Assembly (NCBI GenBank): GCA_963783175.1
Contig: CAWANG010000036.1
Location: 124,001-188,000, forward strand
DNA: 64,000 bases
Reading direction: 5' to 3'
DNA from: Roseiarcus sp963783175
GTDB taxonomy: Bacteria > Pseudomonadota > Alphaproteobacteria > Rhizobiales > Beijerinckiaceae
The notes below the pieces were generated by a model. The model was not told where the DNA came from. It was given only the letters and a program-made list of their open reading frames with translations, and did not search any database. Shown piece after piece: positions 28,901 through 36,343 of the stretch. The position numbers were made by a program, and so were the translations under genes. How positions within the stretch are numbered: position 1 is the first letter of the stretch; each line of letters begins with the position of its first letter.

Positions 28901-30011
28901 GGAACAGCCGTGCGTTCTCGATCGCGATCGCCGCTTGATCGGCGAAGCTCTGCAACAGCGCCTTCTCCCGATCGGAGAACGGCCGCGGCGGCGAGCGGGC
29001 GACGAGGATCGAGCCCAGGCCGCGATCCTCCCACAGCATCGGCGCATAAAGGAGCGATACGCTTCCGAGGCGCTCGACCCGTTCTCGGACGAGCGCCGAC
29101 AGATTGGGCTCGGCCCTGAGATCGGGGATATGATGGGTACGGCGTTCGCGGATGATGCGGCCGGTCACGCTGTCGGCAAGCGGAGTGACGTCGCGCCGGA
29201 CTTCCTCGGCCCGCGGGCCCCGCCACGCCGCGACCCGCACCATGCTGTCATCGCCGATCGTATAGACGCCGATTTCGTCCGATCCGAATAGCCGCTGGCA
29301 GGCGTCGAGGATGGTTTCGAACACGGGCGCAGCGTCCGACACCGACTTGCCGATTACGCTCAAGACGTCCGCCGACGCCCTCTGTTGCTCGAGCGCTTCC
29401 TGCGTCTCCCGGAACAGCCGCGCGTTCTCGATCGCGATCGCCGCCTGATCGGCGAAGCTTTGCAACAGAGCCTGCTCCCGGTCGGAGAACGGCTTCGGCG
29501 GCGAGCGGGCGATGAGGATCGACCCGAGGCCGCGATCCTCCCTCAACATCGGCGCGAAGAGCAACGATTGGCCGCCGACGCTTGCGTCCCGAGCGCGAAG
29601 GCGCGGGGCGAGATTGGGCTCGGCCCCCGCATCGGGAATGTGATGGAGCCGGCGTTCGCGGATGAGCCGGCCGGTCAGGCTCCCGCCGAGCGGGCTGACG
29701 TCATGCCGGACGTCCTCGGCCAGGCTGCCCCGCCACGCCGCCACCCGCACCATCTCGTCGTCGCCGACGGTGAAAACGCCGACTTGATCTGTCCCGAACA
29801 GCCGCTGGCCCGCGTCGAGGATCGCCGCGAACACCGGCGCGGCGTCGCTCGGCGACTGGCTGATAACGCGCAAAATCTCCGCGGTCGCCGCCTGCTGGCT
29901 GCGTGCCTCCGCCAGTTCCGCCTCGCGCTCCGCCAGCGCCGCGGCTAGGTCCTGGGGCGGCGGCTTCATTGCCTTTTTCGCCGCCGATGACGCCTTGCGC
30001 GTCAGAGACAT
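25935..30011 (-). CDS. Sensor histidine kinase with six tandem GAF domains
   Basis: 1358 residues without membrane segments. Six GAF units begin near residues 40, 212, 383, 557, 734 and 910 (each opening with a TADVLKVISRS-like phrase and closing with FADQAAIAIENARLF-like helix). GAF1 and GAF2 are close copies. Then a helix (LDDLRKAQDRLIQSEKLASLGQLTAG) and HisKA with the phospho-acceptor in GIAHEIKNPLNF (about His1108), and an ATPase domain with NLISNGFYAT, DNGTGIAD and GTGLGLSL. GAFs bind small ligands or cofactors; none can be named. First gene of the operon with the receiver and cyclase; start at ATG 30011 with GAGGG. Confidence 0.93.
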   Translation of the reverse strand: MSLTRKASSAAKKAMKPPPQDLAAALAEREAELAEARSQQAATAEILRVISQSPSDAAPVFAAILDAGQRLFGTDQVGVFTVGDDEMVRVAAWRGSLAEDVRHDVSPLGGSLTGRLIRERRLHHIPDAGAEPNLAPRLRARDASVGGQSLLFAPMLREDRGLGSILIARSPPKPFSDREQALLQSFADQAAIAIENARLFRETQEALEQQRASADVLSVIGKSVSDAAPVFETILDACQRLFGSDEIGVYTIGDDSMVRVAAWRGPRAEEVRRDVTPLADSVTGRIIRERRTHHIPDLRAEPNLSALVRERVERLGSVSLLYAPMLWEDRGLGSILVARSPPRPFSDREKALLQSFADQAAIAIENARLFHETQEALEHQKATSDVLQVISRSTFDLDSVFRTLVENAVRLCGARTGMIFQRDGEMMRLAAADGATAEFVSYVHDHPIAPGRATVTGRAALERRTVHFLDIENDPEYSYGGRSLERYRSIVGVPLMRDGTPVGVFTLWRHHVEAFSPRQIALVETFADQAVIAIENARLFNETQEALERQTATADILKVIASSPTNVRPVFEAIATSANRLLGGFSTTVLRFVGDAIHLVAFTPTNPTADEILKTSFPRPLTEFPPFLLVRDGETIQFADTEADHVPFLNRELARLRGYRSMLFAPLMSRSAAIGMISVTRREPGAFAAHQVQLLQTFADQAAIAIQNARMFDEVQARTRDLEESLEQQTATADVLKAISRSAFDLEIVLESLISTAMRLCNAKQGVIFRRHGDTYRYAASHMLVDPAYRAHEQMAEIKAGRGTLIGRVALENRTVLITDAWNDPDYAEKDEVRRGKVRSMLGVPLLRNGEPIGAFGLGREEPVPFTPRQIDLVTTFANQAVIAIENVRLFDEVQARTRDLTEALQMQTATSDVLKVISRSAFDLQAVFNTLVTSAVELGGALTGTICVRDGDVFRYRDPIGAEHTSALAQYLRDHPATPGRSTIAGRVLHSGKVERIPDCLADPEYVVPMGALATNVRSLLGVPLLRKEGVEGAIILTRAEPGEFTDRQIEIVQTFADQAVIALQNVRLFDEVQARTRELAASLDDLRKAQDRLIQSEKLASLGQLTAGIAHEIKNPLNFVNNFSALSRELVGELADVIKTAPLEDARREEAEELIGTIEGNLDKVVSHGKRADSIVKNMLLHSREGSGERSTTNVNAMVEEALNLAYHGARAEKPGFNVTIAKSLDPNAGAADLYPQEMTRVLLNLISNGFYATNNRKLAEPNGAYEPTLTASTRDLGQSVEISIRDNGTGIADEVRAKMFNPFFTTKPAGEGTGLGLSLSHDIVVKQHGGTMEVQSAVGAFTQFTIILPRAGEGL

Positions 30012-30102
30012 TGCCCTCGCCTCGCCGACTCGTCGGGTCGGCGGGAGGCTATTCGACTTGCAGGCAAAGGGAAAGGTTAGGCTTCAGCAGGAATCCCCGC
30101 GC

Positions 30103-31416
30103 TCAGCCGCTCGGCAGGCCGGGAATGTCGACGCCGAAGGTCTGAAGCAGGAGGATGGCGTTCAGCGTCAGGATCAGAAGGGCGCCGACGACCGCGGCGA
30201 CATTGGTCAGGCGGCTGTTGGCGAAAGCGCCCATGATATCCCTGCGGCGGGTGAAGATGAGGAGCGCGATGACCGGCGCGGGCAGGGCGATGCTGAGCAC
30301 GACCTGGCTCATCACCAGCGCGTTGGTCGAATTGACCCCGAGCCAGACGACAACGAAGGCTGGAATCATCGTCACCAGACGGCGGACGATGACGGGGATG
30401 CGGAAGCCGACGAAGCCCTGCATGATCATCTGCCCGGCCATCGTGCCGACCGCCGAGCTCGAGAGACCCGAGGCGAGCAACGCGGTCAGGAACACGCCGG
30501 CGGCGGCCGGGCCGAGCAGCGGCGTCAGCGTCGAATAGGCGGTCTCGATCTCAGCGACGTCGCTATGGCCCTCGTGGAAAGCGCTCGCCGCCATGATCAC
30601 CATCGCCATGTTGACGAGGCCGGCGACCGTGAGCGCGATGAGGACCTCGACGTTCGAGAACCGCAGCAACTGGCGTCTCTCGTCGTCGTTGCGGGCCGGA
30701 GCGCGGTTCTGGGTGAGCCCGGAATGGAGGAAGATCGCGTGCGGCATGATTGTCGCGCCGACGATGCCGACCGCGATTGTCAGCGCGCCGGCGTCGGGTA
30801 ACCGCGGAACCACGCTGCCCACTCCCGCCGCGGCCCAGTCGATCGGAGCGATGAATATCTCGACCAGATAGCAAAGGGCGATCGCCGCGACGAGCGCCCC
30901 GATGATGAGCTCGATCGGCCGAAACCCACGTCCTTCGAACATCAGCAGACCGTAAGTCAGCACGGCCGTGACCCCCATGCCGGCGACGAGCGGGATATGC
31001 AGCAGCAGAGAGAGACCGATCGCGCCGCCGAGGAATTCAGCGAGGTCGGTCGCCATCGCCGCCACTTCACTCACCGCCCATAAGCCCAAGACCACCGGCT
31101 TGGGGAAGTGGTCGCGGCACATTTCGGCCAGGTTACGCCCGGTCACGATGCCGAGCTTGGCCGACAGCGCCTGATAGAGCATGGCCGTGACATTGGCGAC
31201 AAGCACCACCCACAGCAGCGCATAGCCGTATTTCGCCCCCGCCTGGATGTTGGTCGCGAAATTGCCGGGGTCCATATAGGCGATCGAGGCGATCACCGCC
31301 GGGCCGGCGAACAAGAGCGGGCTATGCCAGCGCATCCGGCCGGCCAGAACCTCGCGGATGCCCGCGACGGTCCGATCAGTCATGCTCATGCCTATGCGCG
31401 CCGTCGCGTTGCTCAT
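30103..31416 (-). CDS. mntH: Nramp family manganese/divalent metal transporter
   Basis: A 437-residue inner-membrane transporter with eleven membrane segments. The metal-binding motifs DPGNFATNIQAGAKYGY (segment 1) and MPHAIFLHS (segment 6) are intact, so it should import Mn2+ with protons. Divergent from mntR, with 190 bases of shared control region that holds a sigma-70-like promoter and a palindromic operator. The start at 31416 is the first ATG of a Met-rich beginning (MSNATARIGMSM); a start at 31389 or 31383 is also possible. Confidence 0.93.
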   Translation of the reverse strand: MSNATARIGMSMTDRTVAGIREVLAGRMRWHSPLLFAGPAVIASIAYMDPGNFATNIQAGAKYGYALLWVVLVANVTAMLYQALSAKLGIVTGRNLAEMCRDHFPKPVVLGLWAVSEVAAMATDLAEFLGGAIGLSLLLHIPLVAGMGVTAVLTYGLLMFEGRGFRPIELIIGALVAAIALCYLVEIFIAPIDWAAAGVGSVVPRLPDAGALTIAVGIVGATIMPHAIFLHSGLTQNRAPARNDDERRQLLRFSNVEVLIALTVAGLVNMAMVIMAASAFHEGHSDVAEIETAYSTLTPLLGPAAAGVFLTALLASGLSSSAVGTMAGQMIMQGFVGFRIPVIVRRLVTMIPAFVVVWLGVNSTNALVMSQVVLSIALPAPVIALLIFTRRRDIMGAFANSRLTNVAAVVGALLILTLNAILLLQTFGVDIPGLPSG

Positions 31417-31449
31417 CGCCTGGTATCCGGTCTCTCTTGCCTTGCCTGC

Positions 31450-31479
31450 ATAATGTACCCAGTGCTACGGCATAGTCAA
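31450..31479 (-). promoter_or_regulatory. Predicted mntH promoter
   Basis: Minus strand: TTGACT (31479-31474), 18-base spacer, CATTAT (31455-31450). The -10 overlaps one copy of CTGCATAATG (31446-31455), and the -35 is preceded by the half-site GGCTGCAAATG (31482-31492), the same words that form the palindrome at 31536-31561. Mn-dependent repression by MntR is the likely logic. Confidence 0.6.
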
Positions 31480-31532
31480 TAGGCTGCAAATGAGCGCGAA
31501 AGGCTGGATACGACCGCCGCGTGCTAACCGGG

Positions 31533-31561
31533 TTGCATTTTGCAGCCAAGGCTGCATAATG
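31533..31561 (+). promoter_or_regulatory. Palindromic MntR-type operator and predicted mntR promoter
   Basis: CATTTTGCAGCC (31536-31547) and GGCTGCATAATG (31550-31561) form 12-base inverted arms around AA, with one mismatch. The perfect core is TGCAGCC-AA-GGCTGCA. On the plus strand TTGCAT (31533-31538) and CATAAT (31555-31560), 16 bases apart, could be the mntR promoter, so the palindrome would sit on it and give autoregulation. A half-site also lies at 31482-31492, next to the mntH promoter. Confidence 0.65.
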
Positions 31562-31605
31562 AAAACGGCAGCGATATTGGCTTTCGAGGGGCGAGCGAGG
31601 GCGTA

Positions 31606-32073
31606 TTGAGGACCAGGAAGCGCGGCGACCGGCGACCGTCCGGGGCGTCGCTGGCGGCAGAGCCCGCGCAAGCCGACCGCTTCAGCAAGGCGCGCTCGGC
31701 CCGCTCCGCGTCGATGCTCGAAGATTATACCGAATTGATCGCCGATCTGATCGCGGCCAATGGCGAGGCGCGCACGACCGACATCGCGCGCCGGCTTGGC
31801 GTCGCTCATCCAACCGCCAGCAAGACCATCGCCCGTCTCAAGCGCGAGGGGCTGGCGCGGGCGCAGCCCTATCGCGGCATATTCCTGACTGAGGCGGGTG
31901 CGGCGATGGCCAAAGCCGTGCGTCAGCGCCACCGGCTGGTGGTCGATCTCTTGCTCGCCGTCGGCGCGCCGCACGAGGCGGCGGAGGCCGACGCCGAGGG
32001 CATCGAGCATTACGTCTCCGCCGCGACGCTGCGCGCCTTCGAGGCGTTCCTGCGCGGGCGCGGCGATCGTTAG
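31606..32073 (+). CDS. mntR: Manganese-responsive DtxR-type regulator
   Basis: About 155 residues. A winged helix (LIADLIAANGEARTTDIARRLGVAHPTASKTIARLKREGLA) is followed by the metal-binding/dimerisation region with GIFLTEAGAAMAKAVRQRHRLVVDLLLAVG and AEGIEHYVSAATLRAFEAFL; the glutamate and histidines (RHR, EGIEHYVS) fit the MntR metal site. The TTG at 31606, after GAGGG, gives the family's normal length; an in-frame TTG at 31540 lies inside the operator and is rejected. It should repress mntH when Mn is plentiful. Confidence 0.9.
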   Translation: MRTRKRGDRRPSGASLAAEPAQADRFSKARSARSASMLEDYTELIADLIAANGEARTTDIARRLGVAHPTASKTIARLKREGLARAQPYRGIFLTEAGAAMAKAVRQRHRLVVDLLLAVGAPHEAAEADAEGIEHYVSAATLRAFEAFLRGRGDR

Positions 32074-32089
32074 ACGGCGCCACGCCCCC

Positions 32090-32887
32090 TCAGCGGGCGC
32101 CGCCGACCGCGCCCTGGCCCTGGCCCATCTGCGCCAGCACCTGTTGCAAGGGCGCGGGCGAGGGACGAAACAGCCCCGAATAGGGCGAGCTCAGATCGAG
32201 GATGAGATAGATAGCGCTGGCCGCCGCAAGGGCGCCGAAAACGAGCGCGACGACGCTCATCGCGTTGCCTTTCGACATCAGGCCGAAGCCGCAGAAGAGA
32301 GCCACCGCCCAGCCGACGACGACATAGACCAGCGGGTAGGAGACGGCGCCGTAGAGCGCGAACGACATTTGCAGCCGCGACTGGCCGATCGAATCGATCG
32401 TCTGCTTGGCCGCGGCAAGCGCCTGCTTTTGCTCGTCGGTGGTGGGATCGAGGGATTTGAGCAACCCGTCCTGATGACGCAAGTTGTTGAGCGCCGCTGC
32501 GAAATTGTGGGCTGCGAATTCCTTGTCGCTGAGATCGGCGTTCCAGACGGCGTTGATGGTCTTGGCGAGCTCTTGCCGCAAGAGCGCGCGCCCTCCGCTC
32601 GCCTCGGGCCCGTAGTCGGTGAGCGCGAAATCGAGCTGCAGGACCTTCGCGGCCAAAGTCTGAACGGCGAGATTTTGCCCGGAATAGACGCCGTACGCGG
32701 TCCAGATCAGGAGCCCGAGGACCAGCGCCGAGAGCAGGGTCAGAAGCCCGACGACCGCGCCGATCATGTCGCGCGGGGGGCCGGTCGTGAACTCATCCGG
32801 CAGCAGGCGCTGGAGAATGAGCCCGACCGCGCCGCCGGCGAATACCGCGAGCGCGACCAGGCACGCAAACTTCTCCGCCGCCCCCAT
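32090..32887 (-). CDS. DUF4239 (bestrophin-like) membrane protein
   Basis: 265 residues with membrane segments near residues 8-25, 40-65, 185-205 and 212-235 and a long soluble helical loop between. The loop contains ALRQELAKTINAVWNADLSDKEF-like and DEQKQALAAAKQTIDSIGQSRLQMSF segments, matching DUF4239 proteins that are distantly related to bestrophin channels. Function not established. It ends 16 bases from the end of the convergent mntR gene. The start at 32887 has GGAGG-like sequence upstream. Confidence 0.75.
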   Translation of the reverse strand: MGAAEKFACLVALAVFAGGAVGLILQRLLPDEFTTGPPRDMIGAVVGLLTLLSALVLGLLIWTAYGVYSGQNLAVQTLAAKVLQLDFALTDYGPEASGGRALLRQELAKTINAVWNADLSDKEFAAHNFAAALNNLRHQDGLLKSLDPTTDEQKQALAAAKQTIDSIGQSRLQMSFALYGAVSYPLVYVVVGWAVALFCGFGLMSKGNAMSVVALVFGALAAASAIYLILDLSSPYSGLFRPSPAPLQQVLAQMGQGQGAVGGAR

Positions 32888-32969
32888 TCCCGCCTCCGCC
32901 GCCCCTCGGGCGCGCTTTCCGTCATCGGCTGGGGCTTGTCAACGCCGGACGCCCGTCCAGCGGCCGCCG

Positions 32970-34145
32970 TCACTTGTCCTGGGAATAGTCGAACGACTGA
33001 AACCGGTCCAGATTGTCGGCGCGCTGGAAAATCTCGGGGTGGGCGAGCGCGCGCGCCGCGTCGTCATGTCCCGTGCGCCAATGCTCCTCCATGGTGCGGC
33101 GGGAGAACTCATAGTCTTGCGCGACGCCCTCATAGGGCTTCGCGCGATAGATCAGTTCGACGACATTGTACGCCTTCTCCTCGGTTTCGCTCGCCAGCAT
33201 CTCGACGTCTGGGTCCGAGCGAAGGCCGCCCGGCAAGCGGTCGTAAACTCGCCGGAAGGCGTGGCGAAGCCCCTGCGCGGATTTGAAATGGTCGGTTGCG
33301 AAGCGGGTGCGGCTGGCGAACTGGATTTCCTTCTGCCGCACGTCGGCCTGGGTCAGGTCGCGCGGCAATTCGCCCGACGAGCTCCAGAGGTCGACCTGGA
33401 AGGCGAGCGTGTCGACACGCGGGCGGCTGTCGAACACCCATTGCAGCGGCGTGTTCGAGACGAGCCCGCCGTCCCAGTAATATTCGCCGTCCACGTCGGT
33501 CGCCGGAAAGCCGGGCGGCAGCGATCCGCTGGCGATGATGTGGCGTGCGTCGATCTTGTGCGTCGTCGAGTCGAAATAGGTGAAGTTGCCGCTGCTCACA
33601 TTGACTGCGCCGACGCTGAACCGGACGTCTCCATTGTTGATCCGGTCGAAGTCGACCAGGCGCTCGAGCGTCGCTCCCAGCGGCGCAACGTCGTAGAAAC
33701 TCAGCGTGTTCGGTTTCTGCGGCGGCCAAAGGTGCAGCGGCGGAAGGCGCGGGGCGAAGAACGACGGCGCCCCGAACATCGCGATCCCAAGCGCGTGGAC
33801 CTGGTTGACGAAACTATGCGTCGCCTGGTCCTTGAGGTTGAGCGAGCGCGCGTATGGGATGCCGAAGACGCCAAGCGGGGAAGTGCTGACCGCCTCCCAG
33901 AACTCGCGCAGCCGCTCGACCCGCTTTTCCGGCGGGTTGCCGGCGATGAGCGCCGAATTCACGGCGCCGATCGAGATTCCGGCGATCCAGTTCGGCAGGA
34001 CGTTCGCTCTGGCGAGCGCCTCGTACACCCCGCCCTGATAGGCGCCGAGCGCTCCCCCGCCCTGGAGAAGCAGAGCGATCGTCTTGAAGGGGGGCGAACC
34101 GGGTTCGCGGCGATTCATTGTTTTGCCCGTCGCCTTGGTCGGCAT
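32970..34145 (-). CDS. Patatin-like phospholipase with DUF3734 C-terminus
   Basis: 391 residues. The patatin core has the oxyanion loop LLLQGGGALGAYQGGVYEAL (residues 26-44), nucleophile Ser58 in GISIGA and the catalytic aspartate in the YYWDGGLVSNTP motif. The C-terminal DUF3734 region follows (RSDPDVEMLASETEEKAYNVVELIYRAKPYEGVAQDYEFSRRTMEEHW). Cytoplasmic; a lipase acting on phospholipid or, as some DUF3734 proteins, involved with polyhydroxybutyrate granules. The ATG at 34145 is preferred to upstream frames since it gives the family start (KTIALLLQGG). Confidence 0.9.
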   Translation of the reverse strand: MPTKATGKTMNRREPGSPPFKTIALLLQGGGALGAYQGGVYEALARANVLPNWIAGISIGAVNSALIAGNPPEKRVERLREFWEAVSTSPLGVFGIPYARSLNLKDQATHSFVNQVHALGIAMFGAPSFFAPRLPPLHLWPPQKPNTLSFYDVAPLGATLERLVDFDRINNGDVRFSVGAVNVSSGNFTYFDSTTHKIDARHIIASGSLPPGFPATDVDGEYYWDGGLVSNTPLQWVFDSRPRVDTLAFQVDLWSSSGELPRDLTQADVRQKEIQFASRTRFATDHFKSAQGLRHAFRRVYDRLPGGLRSDPDVEMLASETEEKAYNVVELIYRAKPYEGVAQDYEFSRRTMEEHWRTGHDDAARALAHPEIFQRADNLDRFQSFDYSQDK

Positions 34146-34298
34146 GGAACGCTCCAGGTGGCGGCAGGGGCCGCGTTGCAGGCGAAACAGCGCCCTTTCG
34201 AGCGCGACGCAGGGTCGCGCGGACGATAACAAGCCGCCGCGGACGGGTCCAGAACAGGCGAGGCGAAAAGGCGCGCCCAACCCTTTGGCCGTTATTCG

Positions 34299-34931
34299 CT
34301 AGCTTGGCGTCGCCCGGCGCGGCGGGCCGGCGGGCGGGATAGTGCTGACGAAGCTCGGCCGCGCCGCATGCCGGTCGTAATAGGCGGCAAGGTTGGTCGC
34401 GCGGCCCAGCGCTTCCGCGCCTTCCGGGACAAGGCGCATGTAATAGAGGATCGGCATCAGATTGATGTCGGCGAAAGTGAACTGATCGCCGACCAGATGG
34501 CCGGTCCTGGCGACCGCCTTGTCGAGAACCGCGATTTGCTCGCGCAGCGCCGGCGTCACGGCTTCGATCGCCTGCCGGTCAGGCTTTCCGTCCGCGGTCT
34601 TCGGCGCGGCATAGGCCAGGAGATAGGTGCGGATGAGGGTGCGGTCCACGAGCGTGTTGACGAGCGAGACCCATTGCTCGACGAGCGCCGCGGGGAAGGG
34701 CTCAGAGGGAAACAGGGACGGGCCGGGAAAGCGGCGATCGAGATAGGTGGCGATGGCCTTCGATTCGAACAGCTCGACATCGCCGTGGCGCAAGACCGGC
34801 ATCTTGCCGAATGGATGAATGGCGAAGATCTCCGGCGCGCCGACAGCAAAGCCTCGGTTAGCACGTACTCCGGTCGCGCCGTCTGCGATCTTCCCCAGTC
34901 GGCTCGCCTCACTTTGCCCGCGACCAGCCAA
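34299..34931 (-). pseudogene. Glutathione S-transferase, missing its N-terminal third of the thioredoxin domain
   Basis: The frame matches GSTs only from EIFAIHPFGKMPVLRHGDVELFESKAIATYLD (cis-proline and SNAIL-like glutathione site) onward, including the C-terminal helical domain (NTLVDRTLIRTYLLAYA, FTFADINLMPILYYM). The first beta-alpha-beta unit, about 40 residues with the catalytic residue, is absent: its place is taken by about 25 codons that overlap the end of the DUF2147 gene and have no GST resemblance. Thus a 5'-truncated gene. An in-frame start exists, but the product would lack the active site. Confidence 0.75.
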
Positions 34932-35283
34932 AGGACTTGCAGATGAGCCCGCCGAAGACGCAGCCGGCAGTGGTCAGATGGTCGCCGGAGAGCGTCAACT
35001 TGCCGGTGTAACGCTTGCCATCCTCGGGATTGTACGCGGTTCCGGCCCAGGAATTGGCGCCGTTCGGCTTCATATCGAAGAACACCTGTTCGCCGATCCT
35101 GGCCGGGCCATTCGCGTCCTTCTTCCAGGCGATGAAGCCGCACAGAGCGTCGCCGCCACAAGGCGAAAAGCGCACTTTGGCCGCGCCGTCGTCGCGCAAC
35201 CATTCGCCGCTGGCGTCGGAGGCCATCGCCGCCGACGCCGACGCTGTCAGAATCGCAAGGCCGACAATGAGAGTCCGAGTCAT
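34909..35283 (-). CDS. DUF2147 exported protein
   Basis: About 124 residues: signal peptide (MTRTLIVGLAILTASASAAMA), then the DUF2147 domain GEWLRDDGAAKVRFSPCGGDALCGFIAWKKD ... YTGKLTLSGDHLTTAGCVFGGLICKSFGWSRA. Four cysteines in two pairs suggest disulfides in the periplasm. The ATG at 35283 has GGAGAAG 5 bases before it and is chosen over 35304. The C-terminus is intact and its end overlaps the start of the truncated GST frame. Function unknown. Confidence 0.9.
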   Translation of the reverse strand: MTRTLIVGLAILTASASAAMASDASGEWLRDDGAAKVRFSPCGGDALCGFIAWKKDANGPARIGEQVFFDMKPNGANSWAGTAYNPEDGKRYTGKLTLSGDHLTTAGCVFGGLICKSFGWSRAK

Positions 35284-35340
35284 CCACTTCTCCATCTTGA
35301 TCATCAGGGCCGGCGCATGTGCCGCATGTGCGGAGGGCCG

Positions 35341-35922
35341 TCAAGCCGTACGACCAAGCGCCTCCGCCCAGAGCGGACGATAGCCGGCCGCGAGCGCCGC
35401 GACGGTCGAGGGCGGGGTCAGGACGTTGGCGACGGCGAGCTCAGGCTGCGAGCCGTCGCGAACCGCGTAGGCGCGCCCGTCGCGCGCGATCATCGCCCCG
35501 TCCGGCAGGTCGCCGAGCCGCGTCCGCCACAGCCGCTTGCGGCGGTTTTCGACCCGCTCGCGATGCAGCGCTTCGTCCATCGGGTCGGCGCCGCCCGGAC
35601 GGCCGGGAAAGGCCGCGAGAAAGGCCTTCGCCGCTTCGCGCCGGCACTCGAAGCAGGGGCGGTGTCCGGCGGCGAGCGCGGTCGGCTCATCGAGGAAAAA
35701 GAGCTCGGTGTAGCCATTGCGCCACACCTCGCGCTGGCGGCCCTTGAACGCACAGACGCAGACGATCCACCGCCTCGACGTCCAGCGCCGTCCGCTCAAC
35801 GTCCGGTCGTCGCGATGCAGCCGCCCGCCGCGATTGCCCATCAGCCCGCCGCGCTCGGGGACGGCGTGAAATTCGCCGAACGGGTCGACGCGATTTTGCA
35901 GCGGCGAGGGGCCTCGAGGCAT
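35341..35922 (-). CDS. Conserved hypothetical protein
   Basis: About 193 residues starting MPRGPSPLQNRVDPFGEF. The conserved core includes RWIVCVCAFKGRQREVW, YTELFFLDEPTALAAGHRPCFECRREAAKAFL and a DEALHRER segment; two Cys pairs suggest a zinc site. I have seen this type in alphaproteobacteria, always as a hypothetical protein, and cannot assign a function. A TTG at 35952 would extend it by 10 residues. It is divergent from the DUF1272 gene, with about 108 bases between. Confidence 0.7.
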   Translation of the reverse strand: MPRGPSPLQNRVDPFGEFHAVPERGGLMGNRGGRLHRDDRTLSGRRWTSRRWIVCVCAFKGRQREVWRNGYTELFFLDEPTALAAGHRPCFECRREAAKAFLAAFPGRPGGADPMDEALHRERVENRRKRLWRTRLGDLPDGAMIARDGRAYAVRDGSQPELAVANVLTPPSTVAALAAGYRPLWAEALGRTA

Positions 35923-36030
35923 CTTTGGCGGGCGATCGCGAAGTTTGTCCAAGCCAGGCTTGCGGCACGTTGCATTGGGCGCCCGCCCAGTCCACGGTCG
36001 CCAGGCCTTGACGCTTTTTGGGAGCGAAAC

Positions 36031-36343
36031 GTGGCGCTCGAACTGCGGCCGAATTGCGAATATTGCGACAAGGACCTGGGGCCGGATTCAAGCGAGGCGC
36101 GCGATCTGCTCCTACGAATGCACGTTCTGCGCTGATTGCGTAGATGGGCCGCTCCGGAATGTCTGCCCCAATTGCGGCGGCGGGTTCGCGCCGCGGCCGA
36201 TCAGGCCGGCACGGGAGTGGCGGCTAGGTGTTTCGCTGGCCAAGCAGCCTGCGTCGACCAAGCGGGTGGGGCTGTCCTATAGCCGCGAAGCCATCGCCGG
36301 GTTCGTTGGCGAAGTCACGCTCATCGCGGCTGGCAAGCGCTGA
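36031..36343 (+). CDS. DUF1272 zinc-binding protein (one-base frameshift)
   Basis: GTG start with GGAG 7 bases before. The N-terminal frame gives VALELRPNCEYCDKDLGPDSSEAR and then goes out of frame; dropping one base in the alternating GC run at 36097-36103 restores ICSYECTFCADCVDGPLRNVCPNCGGGFAPRPIRP, the diagnostic DUF1272 cysteine pattern (CEYC, CTFC, CPNC), ending at TGA 36343. Total about 103 residues. As written the frame would end at 36135. The last 23 bases overlap the convergent L,D-transpeptidase gene. Function unknown. Confidence 0.8.
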
